64,000 bases of DNA from [Mycobacterium] fortunisiensis (GTDB taxonomy: Bacteria > Actinomycetota > Actinomycetes > Mycobacteriales > Mycobacteriaceae), in contig NZ_VOMB01000021.1 in assembly GCF_019050325.1 (NCBI RefSeq), positions 124,001 to 188,000 of the forward strand, given 5' to 3'. Every line of letters starts with the position of its first letter. The stretch's first letter is position 1. The position numbers were made by a program, and so were the translations under genes. Shown here piece by piece: positions 25,890 to 33,352 of this stretch. Below the pieces are notes generated by a model, which was not told the origin of the DNA, did no database searches, and saw only the letters and a program-made list of their open reading frames with translations.

Positions 25890-27185
25890 TCAGTCCCGCG
25901 CGCCGGCAACGGCTTTCGCGTTGGCCTGGAAGTCGGCGAAGCTGGCGCCGGTCTTTTCCTTGTGGCTCAGGGCGCGGATGGACACGTCGTGCCCTTCGGC
26001 CTGCTTGCGTAGTGCACCGACGGTCGCCTGCTCCTTGGGGACGTGGACGAACGGGTCGAAGTGGTACAGCCGCATCGCGTTCTCGTGGGTGATCTTGTTG
26101 ATCTCGTCGTCGGGCACCTCGTAGGTGTCGAACACCGCGCTCAACTCCTCGGGCGCACCGGGCCACATCGAGTCCGAGTGCGGGTAGTCCATCTCCCAAC
26201 AAATGTTGTCCACACCGATCATGTGCCGGTTCTTCACCCCGACCGGATCGGAGATGAAGCAGGTCATGAAGTGCTCGCGGAACACCTCCGAGGGCAACTT
26301 GTCACCGAAGTCCTGATGCGTCCACGTCGAATGCATGTCGTAGGTACGGTCCACCCGGTCCAGGAAATATGGAATCCACCCGGTGCCGCCCTCGGACAAC
26401 GCGATCTTCAGATCCGGGTAGGCCTTGATCGGCGCCGACCACAACAGATCCGCGGCCGCCTGCACGATGTTCATCGGCTGCAGCGTGATCATCACGTCCA
26501 TCGGCGCGTCCGGCGCCGTGATCGCCAGCTTGCCCGACGAGCCGATGTGCACGTTCATCACCGTGTCGGTGTCCACCAGGGCCTCCCACAACGGCTTCCA
26601 GTACTCCAGGTCGTGGAAGGAGGGGTAGCCCAGCGTGGACGGGTTCTCGGTGAAGGTCAGCGAGTGGACGCCCTTCTTCGACACCCGACGGACCTCGTCG
26701 GCGCACAATTGCGGGTCCCAGATCGCCGGGATCGCCATCGGGATGAACCGCCCCGGGTTCGACCCACACCATTCATCGATGTGCCAGTCGTTGTAAGCCC
26801 GCACCAATGCCAAGGAGAACTCCTCGTCGTCGGTGGCGAACAACCGCGCCGCAAACCCCGGGAACGACGGGAAGTTCATCGTCGCCAGCACCCCACCGGC
26901 ATTCATGTCCTTGACCCGCTCGTCCGGGTCATAGCAGCCCTTACGGATCTCGTCGAGCCCCTGCGGCTCCAGGCCGTACTCCTCCTTGGGCCGCCCGGCC
27001 ACCGCATTGAGCGCCACGTTCGGGATCACCGTGTCCCGGAACTGCCAGGTGTCGCTGCCGTCGGGGTTGTGCACCAACCGCGGCGCCTCATCCCGGTACT
27101 TGGCCGGCAGGTGGTTCTTGAACATGTTCGGCGGCTCGATGATGTGATCATCGACGCTGATCAAGATCATGTCGTCTTTGTGCAC
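25890..27185 (-). CDS. Amidohydrolase-2 family (ACMSD-like) metalloenzyme
   Basis: A 431-residue amidohydrolase of the decarboxylase/hydrolase group. It has ISVDDHIIEPP (the N-terminal metal motif, DxH in place of HxH), NVHIGSSG and MDYPHSDSMWP (C-terminal metal Asp/His region). GTG 27185 (VHKDDMILISVDDH) has GGAG seven bases upstream and is preferred to ATG 27203. It opens a seven-gene operon divergent from the Rieske operon. Likely reactions are decarboxylation or hydrolysis of a ring acid; a similar protein is encoded at 45804. Confidence 0.88.
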   Translation of the reverse strand: MHKDDMILISVDDHIIEPPNMFKNHLPAKYRDEAPRLVHNPDGSDTWQFRDTVIPNVALNAVAGRPKEEYGLEPQGLDEIRKGCYDPDERVKDMNAGGVLATMNFPSFPGFAARLFATDDEEFSLALVRAYNDWHIDEWCGSNPGRFIPMAIPAIWDPQLCADEVRRVSKKGVHSLTFTENPSTLGYPSFHDLEYWKPLWEALVDTDTVMNVHIGSSGKLAITAPDAPMDVMITLQPMNIVQAAADLLWSAPIKAYPDLKIALSEGGTGWIPYFLDRVDRTYDMHSTWTHQDFGDKLPSEVFREHFMTCFISDPVGVKNRHMIGVDNICWEMDYPHSDSMWPGAPEELSAVFDTYEVPDDEINKITHENAMRLYHFDPFVHVPKEQATVGALRKQAEGHDVSIRALSHKEKTGASFADFQANAKAVAGARD

Positions 27186-27219
27186 TGCCTCACTCCGTTC
27201 CATGGGCCCGCCATATTGG

Positions 27220-27246
27220 TTCTCTATGGGAGAAAACTAGCTTCTC
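27220..27246. promoter_or_regulatory. Clustered TTCTC/GAGAA half-sites
   Basis: TTCTC-N5-GAGAA (27220-27234) is followed by a shared GAGAA-N7-TTCTC (27230-27246). These are close to the half-sites of the TGAGAA-N5-TTCTCA motif but with different spacing or orientation. They lie 35-61 bases upstream of the amidohydrolase start, so the same regulator could bind here more weakly. Confidence 0.35.
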
Positions 27247-27363
27247 GTCTGAAGAGAATCAATGTCTGAAGCCGCTGACATGGAGATTTAGCCAGGTCAC
27301 CACACAATCTGGACCCTCCTTGTTGACCATCGACGCAAAAGATGGAAATCTGTTAGTCGGAAA

Positions 27364-27380
27364 TGAGAACCCGATTCTCA
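27364..27380. promoter_or_regulatory. TGAGAA-N5-TTCTCA operator, perfect copy
   Basis: TGAGAA-CCCGA-TTCTCA has two exact half-sites, 43 bases before the GTG start of the CMD gene. It stands between the two divergent seven-gene operons and could govern both. Confidence 0.7.
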
Positions 27381-27422
27381 CAACGGAGAGTCACGATAGG
27401 TCACCGAGAGGAGAACCGCCCC

Positions 27423-27953
27423 GTGCGCCTGGCCCCCCTGCCCGCCGAGGAGTGGGACGACGACGTGCGACGAGCACTGTCGGTCATGCTTCCCGAGGAG
27501 CGGCTCAATCCCGAGGGAGCGGGTACCGCACTCTCGACGCTGGCTCGACACCCTGCGCTGACCAAGGCCTTCCTGCGGTTCAGCAATCATCTGCTGTTCC
27601 GGTCGACGCTGGATCCGCAGACCCGCGAGTTGGCGATCCTGCGGATCGCCCACCGCCGCGAGTGTGAGTACGAGTGGACGCACCACGCCTTCATCGGCAA
27701 GGCCGAGGGACTCACCGACGAGCAGATCGCGAGCAGCACCAGTGGCCAGGCCTGCACTCCCCTCGACCAACTCGTGCTCGATTCCGTCGACGAACTCGAC
27801 GGCCAATCGAAGATCTCGGACGGCACCTGGACCGCGCTGAGCGAGCACCTCTCCGAACACCAGCGCATGGACCTGGTCTTCACAATCGGCGGCTATGGCC
27901 TGATGGCCATGGCTTACAACACCTTTGGAATTGCGCCGGAATCCGGCCACTAA
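27423..27953 (+). CDS. Carboxymuconolactone decarboxylase (CMD) family protein
   Basis: A 176-residue AhpD/CMD-fold protein. The AhpD redox motif CxxC is absent; the site reads ECEYEWTHHAFIG, the EYEWxxH form found in non-peroxidase members. GTG 27423 follows AGGAG and is preferred to the ATG at 27363, which would overlap the operator. It is the first gene of the Rieske operon. The reaction is unknown; decarboxylase or lactone chemistry is possible. Confidence 0.85.
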   Translation: MRLAPLPAEEWDDDVRRALSVMLPEERLNPEGAGTALSTLARHPALTKAFLRFSNHLLFRSTLDPQTRELAILRIAHRRECEYEWTHHAFIGKAEGLTDEQIASSTSGQACTPLDQLVLDSVDELDGQSKISDGTWTALSEHLSEHQRMDLVFTIGGYGLMAMAYNTFGIAPESGH

Positions 27954-27977
27954 CTCCAGAACAGAAAGAGGCAGACA

Positions 27978-29336
27978 ATGGCGTTCTTCCCGAAGCCGGC
28001 CGCGGGCAGTTGGACAGAGAACTGGCCCGAGTTGGGCACCGCCCCGGTCAATTACGAGGATTCGATCGATCCCGAGCACTGGAAGCTGGAGCAACAGGCC
28101 ATCTTCCGCAAGACCTGGCTGCAGATGGGCCGTGTGGAGCTCATTCCCAAGAAGGGCAGCTACATCACCCGCGAGCTGCCGTCGGTCGGCCCCGGCACCT
28201 CGATCGTCATCGTCAACGACGGCGAGCAGATCCGCGCCTTCTACAACCTGTGCCGTCACCGCGGAAACAAGTTGGTGTGGAACGACTACCCCGGCGAAGA
28301 GGTCTCGGGCAGCTGCCGCCAGTTCGTCTGCAAGTACCACGCCTGGCGCTACAACCTCAAGGGCGACCTGACGTTCATCCAGCAGGAGCAGGAGTTCTTC
28401 GACGTCGACAAGGCCGAATACCCGCTCAAGCCCGTCCGCTGCGAGGTGTGGGAGGGGTTCATCTTCGTCAACTTCGATGACGACGCGGTGTCACTCGAGG
28501 AGTACCTGGGCGAGTTCGGCCAGGGCCTCAAGGGTTACCCGTTCCACGAGATGACCGAGCACTACAGCTACCGCTCGGAGATCAAGGCCAACTGGAAGCT
28601 GTTCATCGACGCGTTCGTCGAGTTCTACCACGCGCCGATCCTGCACATGAAGCAGGCGGAAAAGGAAGAAGCCGAGAAGCTGGCCAAGTTCGGTTTCGAG
28701 GCGCTGCACTACGACATCAAGGGCGATCACTCGATGATCTCGTCCTGGGGCGGCATGAGCCCGCCGAAGGACCTGAAGATGGTCAAGCCCATCGAGCGCA
28801 TCCTGCACAGCGGGCTGTTCGGGCCGTGGGACCGCCCCGACATCGACGGCATTCTGCCCGACGAGCTGCCGCCGGCGATCAACCCCGGCCGGCACAAGAC
28901 CTGGGGCCAGGACTCGTTCGAGTTCTTCCCGAACTTCACCCTGCTGTTCTGGGTGCCGGGCTGGTACCTGACCTACAACTACTGGCCCACCGGTGTGGAC
29001 AGCCACATCTTCGAGGCCGACCTGTACTTCGTGCCGCCGAAGAACCTGCGCGAGCGGCTGTCCCAGGAACTGGCCGCGGTGACGTTCAAGGAGTACGCGT
29101 TCCAGGACGCCAACACCTTGGAAGCCACCCAGACACAGATCGGCACCCGCGCCGTACTCGACTTCCCGCTGTGCGACCAGGAAATCCTGCTGCGCCACCT
29201 GCACCACACCGCGCACAAGTACGTCGACCGGTACAAGGAGTCGCTGGCCGCCGAAGCCAACGGGAACGGTTCGACGAACGGCAAGCACGCCGCCGCTGAC
29301 GATGCGGCCACACAGAAGGATCCCGCAAATGTCTAA
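27978..29336 (+). CDS. Rieske aromatic-ring-hydroxylating oxygenase, alpha subunit
   Basis: A 452-residue oxygenase. The 2Fe-2S Rieske ligands are Cys92 and His94 (CRHRGN) and Cys118 and His121 (CKYHAW). The catalytic iron site is in FIDAFVEFYHAPILH with His218 and His223; the carboxylate ligand is expected further on. The last 30 residues are low-complexity. No beta subunit, reductase or Rieske ferredoxin follows, so electrons must come from elsewhere. Members of this alpha-only group do mono- or dioxygenation of ring compounds or demethylation. Confidence 0.93.
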   Translation: MAFFPKPAAGSWTENWPELGTAPVNYEDSIDPEHWKLEQQAIFRKTWLQMGRVELIPKKGSYITRELPSVGPGTSIVIVNDGEQIRAFYNLCRHRGNKLVWNDYPGEEVSGSCRQFVCKYHAWRYNLKGDLTFIQQEQEFFDVDKAEYPLKPVRCEVWEGFIFVNFDDDAVSLEEYLGEFGQGLKGYPFHEMTEHYSYRSEIKANWKLFIDAFVEFYHAPILHMKQAEKEEAEKLAKFGFEALHYDIKGDHSMISSWGGMSPPKDLKMVKPIERILHSGLFGPWDRPDIDGILPDELPPAINPGRHKTWGQDSFEFFPNFTLLFWVPGWYLTYNYWPTGVDSHIFEADLYFVPPKNLRERLSQELAAVTFKEYAFQDANTLEATQTQIGTRAVLDFPLCDQEILLRHLHHTAHKYVDRYKESLAAEANGNGSTNGKHAAADDAATQKDPANV

Positions 29337-29658
29337 GCTGCCAGAGGAATTCGCCGACCTGGAGCGATTCAGCGACTGGTGCCTGCGCACGGAGGAAGAG
29401 CGCTACCAGAAGCGGCTCAACTCGACGATGGACGAGATGCAGGAACTGTACGACGCCGGCATGGCACGACTCGAGGACATCATGGTCTACGTCGACGCCC
29501 GCTTCCCGCTGTCGAGCATGCCCGACGATGCCAAGGCGCTGGTGCATCTCGGTCAATCCATCGTCATGGTGAGCTTCCCGATCGAAGTGTGGAAGCAACC
29601 GCGGGTGCTCGACAGCGGCGCGGCCTACGTCAACCTCATCAAGGAGCCGGTGGTCTAG
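29329..29658 (+). CDS. Small protein of unknown function
   Basis: A 109-residue acidic protein starting MSKLPEEFADLERFSDW. ATG 29329 overlaps the Rieske stop by eight bases, which is strong evidence for translational coupling. It looks mostly helical (ERYQKRLNSTMDEMQELYDA) with no cysteine motif beyond a single Cys. I do not recognise a family. Given the coupling, a small accessory or structural subunit of the Rieske oxygenase is the simplest guess. Confidence 0.8.
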   Translation: MSKLPEEFADLERFSDWCLRTEEERYQKRLNSTMDEMQELYDAGMARLEDIMVYVDARFPLSSMPDDAKALVHLGQSIVMVSFPIEVWKQPRVLDSGAAYVNLIKEPVV

Positions 29659-29660
29659 GC

Positions 29661-30896
29661 GTGTCGAATGTGCTGACCCTCAAAGCCGCGGGTCTGGTCG
29701 ACGTCGATGCCGGGACGATCATTCGTCCCGGCATTGTCCGTGTCGACGGAGACCGCATTGTCGGTATTGGTGGCGAGATCCCGGGCAACTCCGAGGTGAT
29801 CGATCTCGGCGACTCGATCCTGCTGCCCGGCCTGATGGACATGGAGGTCAATCTGCTGATGGGTGGCCGGGGCGAGAATCCCGGCCTGTCCCAGGTGCAG
29901 GACGACCCGGCGACCCGGGTGCTGCGCGCGGTGGGCAACGCCCGGCGCACCCTGCGCGCCGGGTTCACCACGGTGCGCAACCTCGGACTGTTCGTCAAGA
30001 CCGGCGGCTATCTGCTCGACGTCGCGCTGGGCAAGGCGATCGACGCCGGCTGGATCGACGGGCCGCGCATCGTGCCGGCCGGGCATGCCATCACGCCCAC
30101 CGGCGGTCATCTGGATCCGACGATGTTCGCCGCGTTCATGCCGGGCGTGCTGGAGTTGACCATCGAGGAGGGCATCGCCAACGGGGTCGACGAGATTCGC
30201 AAAGCGGTGCGCTATCAGATCAAACACGGCGCTCAGCTGATCAAGGTGTGCTGCTCGGGTGGGGTGATGTCGCTGACCGGTGAGGCCGGCGCACAACACT
30301 ATTCGGACGAGGAGCTGCGCGTCATCGTCGACGAGGCGCACCGCCGTGGGCTGCGGGTGGCCGCGCACACACACGGGGCCGAGGCCGTCAAGCACGCCGT
30401 CGCGTGCGGTATCGACTGCATCGAGCACGGGTTCCTGATGGACGACGAAGCCATCCAGATGTTGGTGGACAACGACCGCTTCCTGGTCACCACCCGGCGA
30501 CTGGCCCAGGCCATGGACGTGTCCAAGGCACCGAAGGTGTTGCAGGACAAGGCCGCAGAGATGTTCCCGAAGGCCGAGACGTCGATCAAGGCGGCCTACG
30601 AGGCCGGGGTGAAGATCGCCGTCGGCACCGATGCCCCGGCGATCCCGCACGGCCGCAACGCCGACGAGCTCGTCACGCTGGTGGAGTGGGGCATGCCCCC
30701 GGCGGCGGTGCTGCGGGCGGCCACCACGGTGGCCGCCGACCTGATCAACGTCACCGACCGCGGCCGGCTCGCCGCCGGGCAGGTTGCCGACATCATCGCG
30801 GTGCCGGGCAATCCACTCGAGGACATCACCGTTACACAGCATGTGGATTTTGTAATGAAAGGCGGTAAGGTCTTCCGCAATGAGCACATCAACTAG
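29661..30896 (+). CDS. Amidohydrolase (imidazolonepropionase/prolidase-like), HxH lost
   Basis: A 411-residue amidohydrolase superfamily protein. It keeps the bridging Lys195 (LIKVCCSGG), His236 (AAHTHG), His256 (CIEHG) and Asp324 (GTDAP). The first metal motif, normally HxH in PGLIDxHxH, reads PGLMDMEVN: Glu62 and Asn64 replace both histidines. It may bind one metal instead of two, or have lost hydrolysis. The start is GTG 29661, 2 bases after the small gene; the stop overlaps the next gene by 17 bases. Confidence 0.88.
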   Translation: MSNVLTLKAAGLVDVDAGTIIRPGIVRVDGDRIVGIGGEIPGNSEVIDLGDSILLPGLMDMEVNLLMGGRGENPGLSQVQDDPATRVLRAVGNARRTLRAGFTTVRNLGLFVKTGGYLLDVALGKAIDAGWIDGPRIVPAGHAITPTGGHLDPTMFAAFMPGVLELTIEEGIANGVDEIRKAVRYQIKHGAQLIKVCCSGGVMSLTGEAGAQHYSDEELRVIVDEAHRRGLRVAAHTHGAEAVKHAVACGIDCIEHGFLMDDEAIQMLVDNDRFLVTTRRLAQAMDVSKAPKVLQDKAAEMFPKAETSIKAAYEAGVKIAVGTDAPAIPHGRNADELVTLVEWGMPPAAVLRAATTVAADLINVTDRGRLAAGQVADIIAVPGNPLEDITVTQHVDFVMKGGKVFRNEHIN

Positions 30897-31326
30897 CAAG
30901 CCCACCCGCACCGAGGATCTGATCGAGATCCAACAGGTGCTCGCCAAGTATGCGGTGACGATCACCCAGGGTGACATCGATGGCCTGATCAGCGTTTTCA
31001 CCCCCGACGGCACCTACAGCGCCTTCGGTGAGACCTACACCCTCAACCGGTTCCCGGTGCTGGTGGACGCCGCTCCCAAGGGCCTGTTCATGACCGGCAC
31101 CGCCCTGATCGAGTTGGTCGAGGGGGCCGATACCGCGACCGGAACCCAGCCGCTGTGCTTCATCGAGCATTCCAAGCACGACATGCGCATCGGCTACTAC
31201 CGCGACACCTATGAGCGCACCGCCGACGGGTGGCGGCTGAAGACTCGTGCGATGACCTTCATCCGACGCAGCGGCGACCACGACCACGGCCGGCCGCACG
31301 CAATCGGCAGGCCCGAAGCAGGATGA
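30880..31326 (+). CDS. SnoaL-like (NTF2-fold) protein
   Basis: A 148-residue NTF2-fold protein: TEDLIEIQQVLAKYAVTITQGD, cut here as IEIQQVLAKYAVTITQGD, then FTPDGTYSAF and DTYERTADGWRLKTRAM. This is the ring-hydroxylating-dioxygenase beta-subunit-like/SnoaL type. It could serve as a small subunit for the Rieske protein or as an independent isomerase/dehydratase. It overlaps the amidohydrolase by 17 bases and the acyl-CoA dehydrogenase by four. Confidence 0.85.
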   Translation: MSTSTSKPTRTEDLIEIQQVLAKYAVTITQGDIDGLISVFTPDGTYSAFGETYTLNRFPVLVDAAPKGLFMTGTALIELVEGADTATGTQPLCFIEHSKHDMRIGYYRDTYERTADGWRLKTRAMTFIRRSGDHDHGRPHAIGRPEAG

Positions 31327-32447
31327 GCGAGCTGCACGACCCCGCGACATTCCGGACCGCGCTGCGCACATGGCTCGGCGAGAATGACCTGACCCCGCCG
31401 GACGATCACTCGCTGGCCGCGCACATGAAGCAGTTCGCCCGGGTGATGCGCGCTCTCTACGACGGCGGCTGGGGCCGTTACGGCTGGCCCGAGCACGCCG
31501 GCGGGCTCGGTGGCCCAGATGTGTTGCGTGCCATTGTCGGTGAGGAGATCGTCGGCCGGCGGTTGGCCGAGCCGGGTCCGTATTCGATGATCGAGGTGCT
31601 GGCACCGACGATGATCGACTACGCCAGCCCGGAGCTGGCCGCCGAGATGCTGCCCAAGATGCTCTCCGGTGAAGAGCAGTGGTGCCAAGGGTTTTCCGAG
31701 CCCGGTTCGGGCAGCGATCTGGCGTCGTTGACCACCCGCGCGGTGCGGCGCGACGACGGCAAATGGGTGGTCAACGGTCAAAAGGTGTGGACCAGCTTCG
31801 CGCAGTTCTCCCACCGCTGCATCCTGCTCACCCGAACCGGCGACGCCGACACCCCCAATCACCAGGCGATCACGGCCTTCTTCGTCGACCTCGACTCCCC
31901 TGGCATCAGCGTCCGACCGCTGCACACCATGCACGATGTCGACGAGTTCTGCGAGGTCTACTTCGATGACGTGGTCGTCGACGAGTCCCGGATGCTGGGC
32001 AAGCCAGGCGATGGCTGGCAGCTGGCCATGGACCTGCTGCCCTACGAGCGCTCCACCTGCTTCTGGCAGCGCATCGCCTACCTCTACTCGCGCTTCGATG
32101 CCCTGATCGAGGCGGTGAAACGCCAAGGCCAGGTGGTGGATTCGGATCTCGGCGAGGTCTACCTGGCGCTACACACCCTGCGCTGCCGGTCGGCGGCCAC
32201 CCAACGCCGGTTGGCCGAAGGGCACAAACTCGGGCCGGACACCTCGATCGACAAGGTGCTGCTGGCCGGTGCCGAGCAGTTGCTCTACGACACCGCACGC
32301 AATCTGCTGCCGGGCGTCATCGAATTCGAGGACTCCGCGTGGCGCACCGAGTACCTGTACTCGCGGGCGGCCACCATCTATGGCGGCACCGCCGAAGTGC
32401 AGCGCAACATCATCGCCCGCCGCCTGCTCGACCTCGGCAAGGAGTGA
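31323..32447 (+). CDS. Acyl-CoA dehydrogenase, large partner of a pair
   Basis: A 374-residue FAD dehydrogenase with GFSEPGSGSDLASL, VWTSFAQFSHRC and a C-terminal ATIYGGTAEVQRNI. The medium-chain Glu site is Gly, while a Glu is present in LPYERSTC. ATG 31323 overlaps the upstream stop and its own stop overlaps the next acyl-CoA dehydrogenase gene (GTGA). Adjacent unequal FadE genes in mycobacterial steroid catabolism make alpha2-beta2 enzymes, and this pair fits that pattern. Confidence 0.9.
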   Translation: MSELHDPATFRTALRTWLGENDLTPPDDHSLAAHMKQFARVMRALYDGGWGRYGWPEHAGGLGGPDVLRAIVGEEIVGRRLAEPGPYSMIEVLAPTMIDYASPELAAEMLPKMLSGEEQWCQGFSEPGSGSDLASLTTRAVRRDDGKWVVNGQKVWTSFAQFSHRCILLTRTGDADTPNHQAITAFFVDLDSPGISVRPLHTMHDVDEFCEVYFDDVVVDESRMLGKPGDGWQLAMDLLPYERSTCFWQRIAYLYSRFDALIEAVKRQGQVVDSDLGEVYLALHTLRCRSAATQRRLAEGHKLGPDTSIDKVLLAGAEQLLYDTARNLLPGVIEFEDSAWRTEYLYSRAATIYGGTAEVQRNIIARRLLDLGKE

Positions 32448-33262
32448 TCGTGGACATCCAACAGGACACCTCCCTGGACGGCGAGTCACTCGCCCTGCTG
32501 GAAGACACCCTGCGCAAGACCATGCTCTCGGCCTCCGGTCCGGAACTGGACGCCGCGCTGGCCGAGTTGGGCTGGGCCGAGATGCTCTCCGACATGCCCG
32601 AGGTCGCCATGCCGCTGGTGTTCCGGCTCCTGGGCGAAACCGGTTCGCACGCTTCGGTTCTCAACGACGTACTGCTGGAGACCATCGGCGGCCTGCCCGG
32701 CGGCACCCCACCGATGCCCTACGCCGGCGGCGGCTGGGTGGTGTGGGAACGTACCGAGGGCAGCAACCCGGCGCTGGGTGGTCTGCCGTTGCTGCAGGTG
32801 CCCGACGGGCAACTGCTGCGAGTTTCCGAAGCCCGCCGGGCGTTGGGCTGGTGGCTGGTCGGATCGGCTCGGGCCATGCTGGCCCTGGCCCGCCGCCATG
32901 CGCTGGACCGGGTGCAGTTCGGCAAGCCCATCGCGTCGTTCCAGGCGGTGCGGCACAAGCTGGCCGAGACCCTGGTGGCCATCGAGGGCGCCGAGGCGAC
33001 CCTCAGCCTGCCCGGTTCGGACAACGTGGACCTGACCTCACTGCTGGCCAAGGCCGCCGCGGGCAAGGCCGCGCTGACCGCGGCCAAGCATTGCCAGCAG
33101 GTTCTCGGCGGCATCGGTTTCACCGAGGAACACGAGCTGCACGTGCACGTGAAGCGGGTGCTGGTGCTCGACGGATTGCTGGGCAGCTCACGGGAACTGA
33201 CCCGCAAGGCCGGTGCCGGAATGCGGGCCCGCGGTACCGCCCCGCGCCTGGCCCAGCTGTAA
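32444..33262 (+). CDS. Acyl-CoA dehydrogenase, short partner subunit
   Basis: A 272-residue protein, about 100 residues shorter than normal members. It keeps the C-terminal helical domain (RRHALDRVQFGKPIASFQAV, LAKAAAGKAALTAAKHCQQV, LGGIGFTEEHELH) but has little of the N-terminal and middle domains. No catalytic Glu is visible. It is coupled to the preceding gene by GTGA, so it is expected to complete a heteromeric acyl-CoA dehydrogenase. GTG 32450 is an alternative start. It ends the Rieske operon. Confidence 0.88.
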   Translation: MIVDIQQDTSLDGESLALLEDTLRKTMLSASGPELDAALAELGWAEMLSDMPEVAMPLVFRLLGETGSHASVLNDVLLETIGGLPGGTPPMPYAGGGWVVWERTEGSNPALGGLPLLQVPDGQLLRVSEARRALGWWLVGSARAMLALARRHALDRVQFGKPIASFQAVRHKLAETLVAIEGAEATLSLPGSDNVDLTSLLAKAAAGKAALTAAKHCQQVLGGIGFTEEHELHVHVKRVLVLDGLLGSSRELTRKAGAGMRARGTAPRLAQL

Positions 33263-33273
33263 ATTTTCCCCGC

Positions 33274-33331
33274 CGAGCAGACATAAAACTGTCCATTTCC
33301 ACGTGGAAATGGGCAGTTTTGTGTCTGCTCG
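33274..33331. terminator. Long hairpin between convergent genes (family B)
   Basis: Two 29-base arms meet with no spacer at CCAC-GTGG. There are only two mismatches, and both give G-U pairs in RNA. The outer arm reads CGAGCAGACATAAAACTG and the returning arm CAGTTTTGTGTCTGCTCG. It lies between the convergent acyl-CoA dehydrogenase and adenylate cyclase genes, so a bidirectional terminator role is likely. Confidence 0.8.
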
Positions 33332-33352
33332 CGCTATGGGGTGACTCGCGAT

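Noticed and set aside
27220..27246. Counting the TTCTC/GAGAA cluster as full members of the main palindrome family.
   Set aside because: Spacing is seven bases or the orientation is reversed; kept only as a weak separate site.
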